Part shown: in pieces, positions 61,431-64,000 of the stretch
Layout of the letters: each line of letters opens with the position of its first letter
Position numbering within the stretch: position 1 is the stretch's first letter
Source: VMCP01 sp964408945
GTDB taxonomy: Bacteria > Bacteroidota > Bacteroidia > NS11-12g > UBA955
Direction of reading: 5' to 3'
Length of the DNA stretch: 64,000 bases
NCBI GenBank assembly: GCA_964408945.1
Contig: CAYPBJ010000009.1
Span: 1-64,000, forward strand
Program-made: the position numbers and the translations under genes
The notes under the pieces: model-generated
What the model was told of the DNA's origin: nothing
The model's database searches: none
Seen by the model: only the letters and a program-made list of their open reading frames with translations

Positions 61431-63617
61431 ATGAAAAGATTTTTTTTAACCATTTTGGTGGGATGCATGTATTGCATTGACTCATCAGCACAGAATATTG
61501 ACACAACCGAAATTGAGTCATTTGACGAAATTTTGGTTTCTTCTCAACGGTTTGCTCAAAAAAGAAGTGAATCACCTCGGCAAATCGAGGTTTTAACATC
61601 TAAACGATTAACTGAATTGGTACCCGCCACCTTAGGTGACGCTTTAATTTCATCGGGTAAGGTTTTTGTTCAGAAAAGCCAAATGGGCGGTAGCAGTCCT
61701 GTACTGCGTGGTTTTGAAGCAAGTAGAGTTTTACTTGTAGTTGATGGTATAAGAATGAATAATGCCACATATAGGGCTGGACACTTGCAAGACATTATCA
61801 CAGTTGATCCTTTTATAATAGATCGTATGGAGATAAACTTTGGAAGTGGTTCTACACTCTTTGGTTCAGATGCCCTTGGTGGTGTGATATTTTTAAAAAC
61901 AAAAGATCCCCAATTAGGGCTAAAGAAATGGACACTAAATGCAAATTCTAGATATTTTAGCAGCAGTAATTCGGTTGTTTTAAATGCAGGGTTTCAATAT
62001 CAATCGCCTAATTTTGGGTGGTTATTCAATGTTACTAGCAGCAATTTTGGTGATCTTAGAATGGGTTCTAAAAGTTATTATAACGCAGATCCCTTCTATG
62101 CTGAAATGCCAAAGTTTGTATCCCAAATGAATGGCAAGGATACGGTTTTAACCAATGAAAATGCTCTGATTCAAAAAGGAACTGGTTATTCTCAAAATGA
62201 TGTGTTTTCAAAGTTTAAGTTTCGAGCGAAAAAGTTAGAACATATATTAAATATTCAAGGTTCATTTTCAAGCGTCATTCCTAGGTATGATAGAATGTCT
62301 CTGAAAGATGCTCAAGGGAAGTTTAGTTTTGGACGATGGGATTATGCACCTCAGAATAGACAATTAATAGCCTATACTTTGCAAAATTTAAAGGGAAATT
62401 CAAGGTTGATTATTGCTAATCAAAGAACCCAAGTGGGTAGGATTACGCGTCCATTTGGCAGTTTATTGGAGAGAACACAGTTGGATCGTGTTTCTATGTG
62501 GACATTAAACGCTGATCGCCAAAATAAGTGGGGAGATTTCACCTTGAATTATGGAGGGGAGTTTGTATTTAACGACGTAAAAAGCAAAGGAATCAATAAA
62601 AATATCCTCAGCGGAGCTGAAACTGTTACTAAAGCGAGGTATTCAGACTCGGGAGCACAAACTTACTCAACAGGTATATTTACCCAAGGGTTGTACAAAT
62701 GGAAAAATACAGTTTTTCAGTCGGGTGTAAGATTAACACAGTATTCTCTACGGGCTTTTTTCTCCAATTCAAATCCCTGGAAGCTTCCGTATAATGAAAT
62801 ATCTTTTAGGAATACAGGTTTGAGTTACGATTTTGGTATAACTCAGAAAATGGGAGAATATATGATGTTTAAAATTTCATATAATCAAGCATTTAGGAAT
62901 CCCAATGTTGATGACATGACCAAAGTTTTTGAATCGACTAGAGGCATTAAATTGCTGATTCCGTCTCCAAATTTAAAAGCGGAAGTCAGTAGAACAGTAG
63001 ACTTAGGTTGGGCCATTTCACATAAGAAATATGGTTCAGGTGAAATTGGAATTTATAGAAGTGCTATTTCCAATTTATTGCTAGATCAACCTGGACAATT
63101 AAATGGTTCTGATTCATTATTGTGGGATGGTGCAATGACCAAGATTTATCAAATGGTAAACATTTCTTCGGCCACAATTTGGGGATATTACGGAAATGCA
63201 CGGATTCGGATTTGGAAGGATTTATGGGCAAACGGAAGTTATACATTTACACACGGCCGTTTTAACAAGTTTGCATCGTCTAATGATGAGCCTTTAGATC
63301 ACATTCCTCCCATTTACGGGCAATTGGCATTAAGGTACAACTTTACGGAAGAGATTTTCTGCGAAGCTCAGTATTTGTTCAATGGACGTAAATTAGCCAA
63401 AGACTATTCGAGCAGTGGTGAAGACAACGCCAATCAGAATCCACCGGGTGGAAATCCAAATTGGGGAATTTATAATCTTCGATTGGGTTACCAACGAAAT
63501 GGACTGTCACTTCAACTCAGTGCAGAAAATTTAACGGATCTTAGGTACCGATATTTCGCATCTGGGGTAACTGCATCAGGAAGAAGTTTAAATGTTAATT
63601 TAGGTATCAGGATTTAG
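61431..63617 (+). CDS. TonB-dependent outer-membrane receptor, haem/haemoglobin type
   Basis: This is a 22-strand barrel receptor that imports a ligand across the outer membrane using TonB energy. The 728-residue protein has a signal peptide (about residues 1-21, ending SSAQN). The plug domain (about residues 30-150) has FDEILVSSQRFAQ, the strict motif VLRGFEASRVLLVVDGIRMN, and GSGSTLFGSDALGGVIFLKT. The barrel ends in SGRSLNVNLGIRI. The RVLLVVDGIRMNNATYRAGH style resembles haem/haemoglobin/transferrin receptors (HemR-like), but the ligand is not proven. There is no carboxypeptidase-like N-terminal domain and no SusD partner. The last codons and the TAG stop lie in repeat-like sequence. Confidence 0.9.
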   Translation: MKRFFLTILVGCMYCIDSSAQNIDTTEIESFDEILVSSQRFAQKRSESPRQIEVLTSKRLTELVPATLGDALISSGKVFVQKSQMGGSSPVLRGFEASRVLLVVDGIRMNNATYRAGHLQDIITVDPFIIDRMEINFGSGSTLFGSDALGGVIFLKTKDPQLGLKKWTLNANSRYFSSSNSVVLNAGFQYQSPNFGWLFNVTSSNFGDLRMGSKSYYNADPFYAEMPKFVSQMNGKDTVLTNENALIQKGTGYSQNDVFSKFKFRAKKLEHILNIQGSFSSVIPRYDRMSLKDAQGKFSFGRWDYAPQNRQLIAYTLQNLKGNSRLIIANQRTQVGRITRPFGSLLERTQLDRVSMWTLNADRQNKWGDFTLNYGGEFVFNDVKSKGINKNILSGAETVTKARYSDSGAQTYSTGIFTQGLYKWKNTVFQSGVRLTQYSLRAFFSNSNPWKLPYNEISFRNTGLSYDFGITQKMGEYMMFKISYNQAFRNPNVDDMTKVFESTRGIKLLIPSPNLKAEVSRTVDLGWAISHKKYGSGEIGIYRSAISNLLLDQPGQLNGSDSLLWDGAMTKIYQMVNISSATIWGYYGNARIRIWKDLWANGSYTFTHGRFNKFASSNDEPLDHIPPIYGQLALRYNFTEEIFCEAQYLFNGRKLAKDYSSSGEDNANQNPPGGNPNWGIYNLRLGYQRNGLSLQLSAENLTDLRYRYFASGVTASGRSLNVNLGIRI

Positions 63618-63746
63618 GTACGAGGTTTCGGGTACNNNNNNNNNNNNNNNNNNNNNNNNNNNNNNNNNNNNNNNNNNNNNNNNNNNNNNNNNNNNNNNNN
63701 NNNNNNNNNNNNNNNNNNNNNNNNNNNNNNNNNNNACCCGCTACCC
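63607..63746. repeat. heptamer repeat locus interrupted by a scaffold gap
   Basis: From 63607 the sequence reads as TCAGGAT, TTAGGTA, CGAGGTT, TCGGGTA heptamers, the same types as in the array upstream of truA. After the gap, ACCCGCTACCC (63736-63746) is the inverse type. The TonB receptor stop (63615-63617) lies inside the repeat, and the thioredoxin stop begins right after it. Confidence 0.75.
63636..63735. other. assembly gap (100 N)
   Basis: Exactly 100 unknown bases, the usual placeholder for a gap of unknown size. Heptamer repeats border it on both sides, so the repeat probably caused the assembly break. Confidence 0.97.
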
Positions 63747-64000
63747 TCATAAAAACTGGTTCAAAATGCCAATTAACCGATTTTTATCGAGTACACCTGA
63801 TTGACGCCAAAGTTGTTTGCCGCGTTTGTAAATCATCAACGTAGGAACCCCCGTTATGTTCAGAGATTGTGCCACACTTTGATTTCGGTCAACGTCAATT
63901 TTTATCACAGTGGCCTTGTCACCAATCTCTTTTTTAACCTGCTCTAAAATGGGAGCCATGACTTTACAAGGCCCACACCATTCGGCTGAAAAGTCGATTA
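63747..64000 (-). CDS. thioredoxin (5' end outside window)
   Basis: Thioredoxin reduces protein disulfides and is recycled by TrxB. The minus-strand frame is open from the window edge and begins inside the fold, with IDFSAEWCGPCKVMAPILEQ, the active site WCGPCK being complete. KIDVDRNQSVAQSLNITGVPTLMIYKRG with the conserved cis-proline follows, and the protein ends LIGILNQFL. About 84 residues are visible, so roughly 20-25 N-terminal residues are missing. An internal ATG at 63959 is not the start because the active site lies upstream of it. It is convergent with the TonB receptor across the repeat locus. Confidence 0.93.
   Translation of the reverse strand, partial: IDFSAEWCGPCKVMAPILEQVKKEIGDKATVIKIDVDRNQSVAQSLNITGVPTLMIYKRGKQLWRQSGVLDKNRLIGILNQFL

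Noticed and set aside
63636..63735. Run of N as a biological feature
   Set aside because: Exactly 100 N is an assembly placeholder. Only its flanks were interpreted.

Overview
This 64 kb window (with one 100-N scaffold gap near the right edge) comes from a Bacteroidota bacterium. The signs are a type IX secretion / gliding gene set (sprA, porZ, porQ, gldA-gldF-gldG), a type III glutamine synthetase, T9SS-type C-terminal sorting domains, near absence of Shine-Dalgarno sequences, and repeated TAnnTTTG promoter boxes, the Bacteroidota -7 element. I do not place it below phylum level.

Layout. (1) 1-6238, minus strand: a compact run kup, dipeptidyl peptidase IV, bcp, gpsA and a 3'-truncated cobalamin adenosyltransferase. 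(2) 6514-15344, plus strand: glnN with a clear terminator, trxB, an exported Asp-box protein, a PpiD-type isomerase, a phosphosugar isomerase and a PhnP-like hydrolase. (3) 15334-30353, minus strand: an unbroken 15 kb transcription unit ribF, M23 peptidase, gldA, gldF, gldG, ruvA, sprA, porZ, in which most neighbours overlap or nearly touch. Diverging from it is porQ-cmk-tpiA (30395-32972). PorQ, PorZ and SprA belong to the T9SS translocon and attachment complex, and GldA/F/G form the gliding ABC transporter, so one stretch carries much of the secretion/gliding machinery. (4) 33058-43661: a 1514-residue exported protein of unknown function, truA, a thiolase, a small barrel-like protein, a stand-alone ATP-grasp enzyme, a YebC-family protein and a DUF1573 protein. 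(5) 43896-60726: the full str-S10-spc-alpha ribosomal superoperon (rpsL to rplQ, 29 genes including secY, infA, rpmJ and rpoA), ending in a strong terminator. (6) 60831-63617: a small membrane-anchored protein and a haem/haemoglobin-type TonB-dependent receptor, then the gap and a 5'-truncated thioredoxin.

The most unusual element is a family of 7-nt tandem repeats. Two arrays tightly flank truA in opposite orientations (37607-37757 and 38491-38629), and a third is partly visible at both edges of the scaffold gap (63607-63746). Each intact array starts with TTGGTAG-type units and changes, mostly in the same 7-nt register, into ACCCG-type units, so the two halves can pair as a long imperfect hairpin. 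At all five adjacent gene 3' ends the G-rich strand is the sense strand, and two arrays run into or over stop codons. No IS element, prophage, CRISPR array, tRNA or rRNA was seen, and no stretch over 300 nt lacks a gene.
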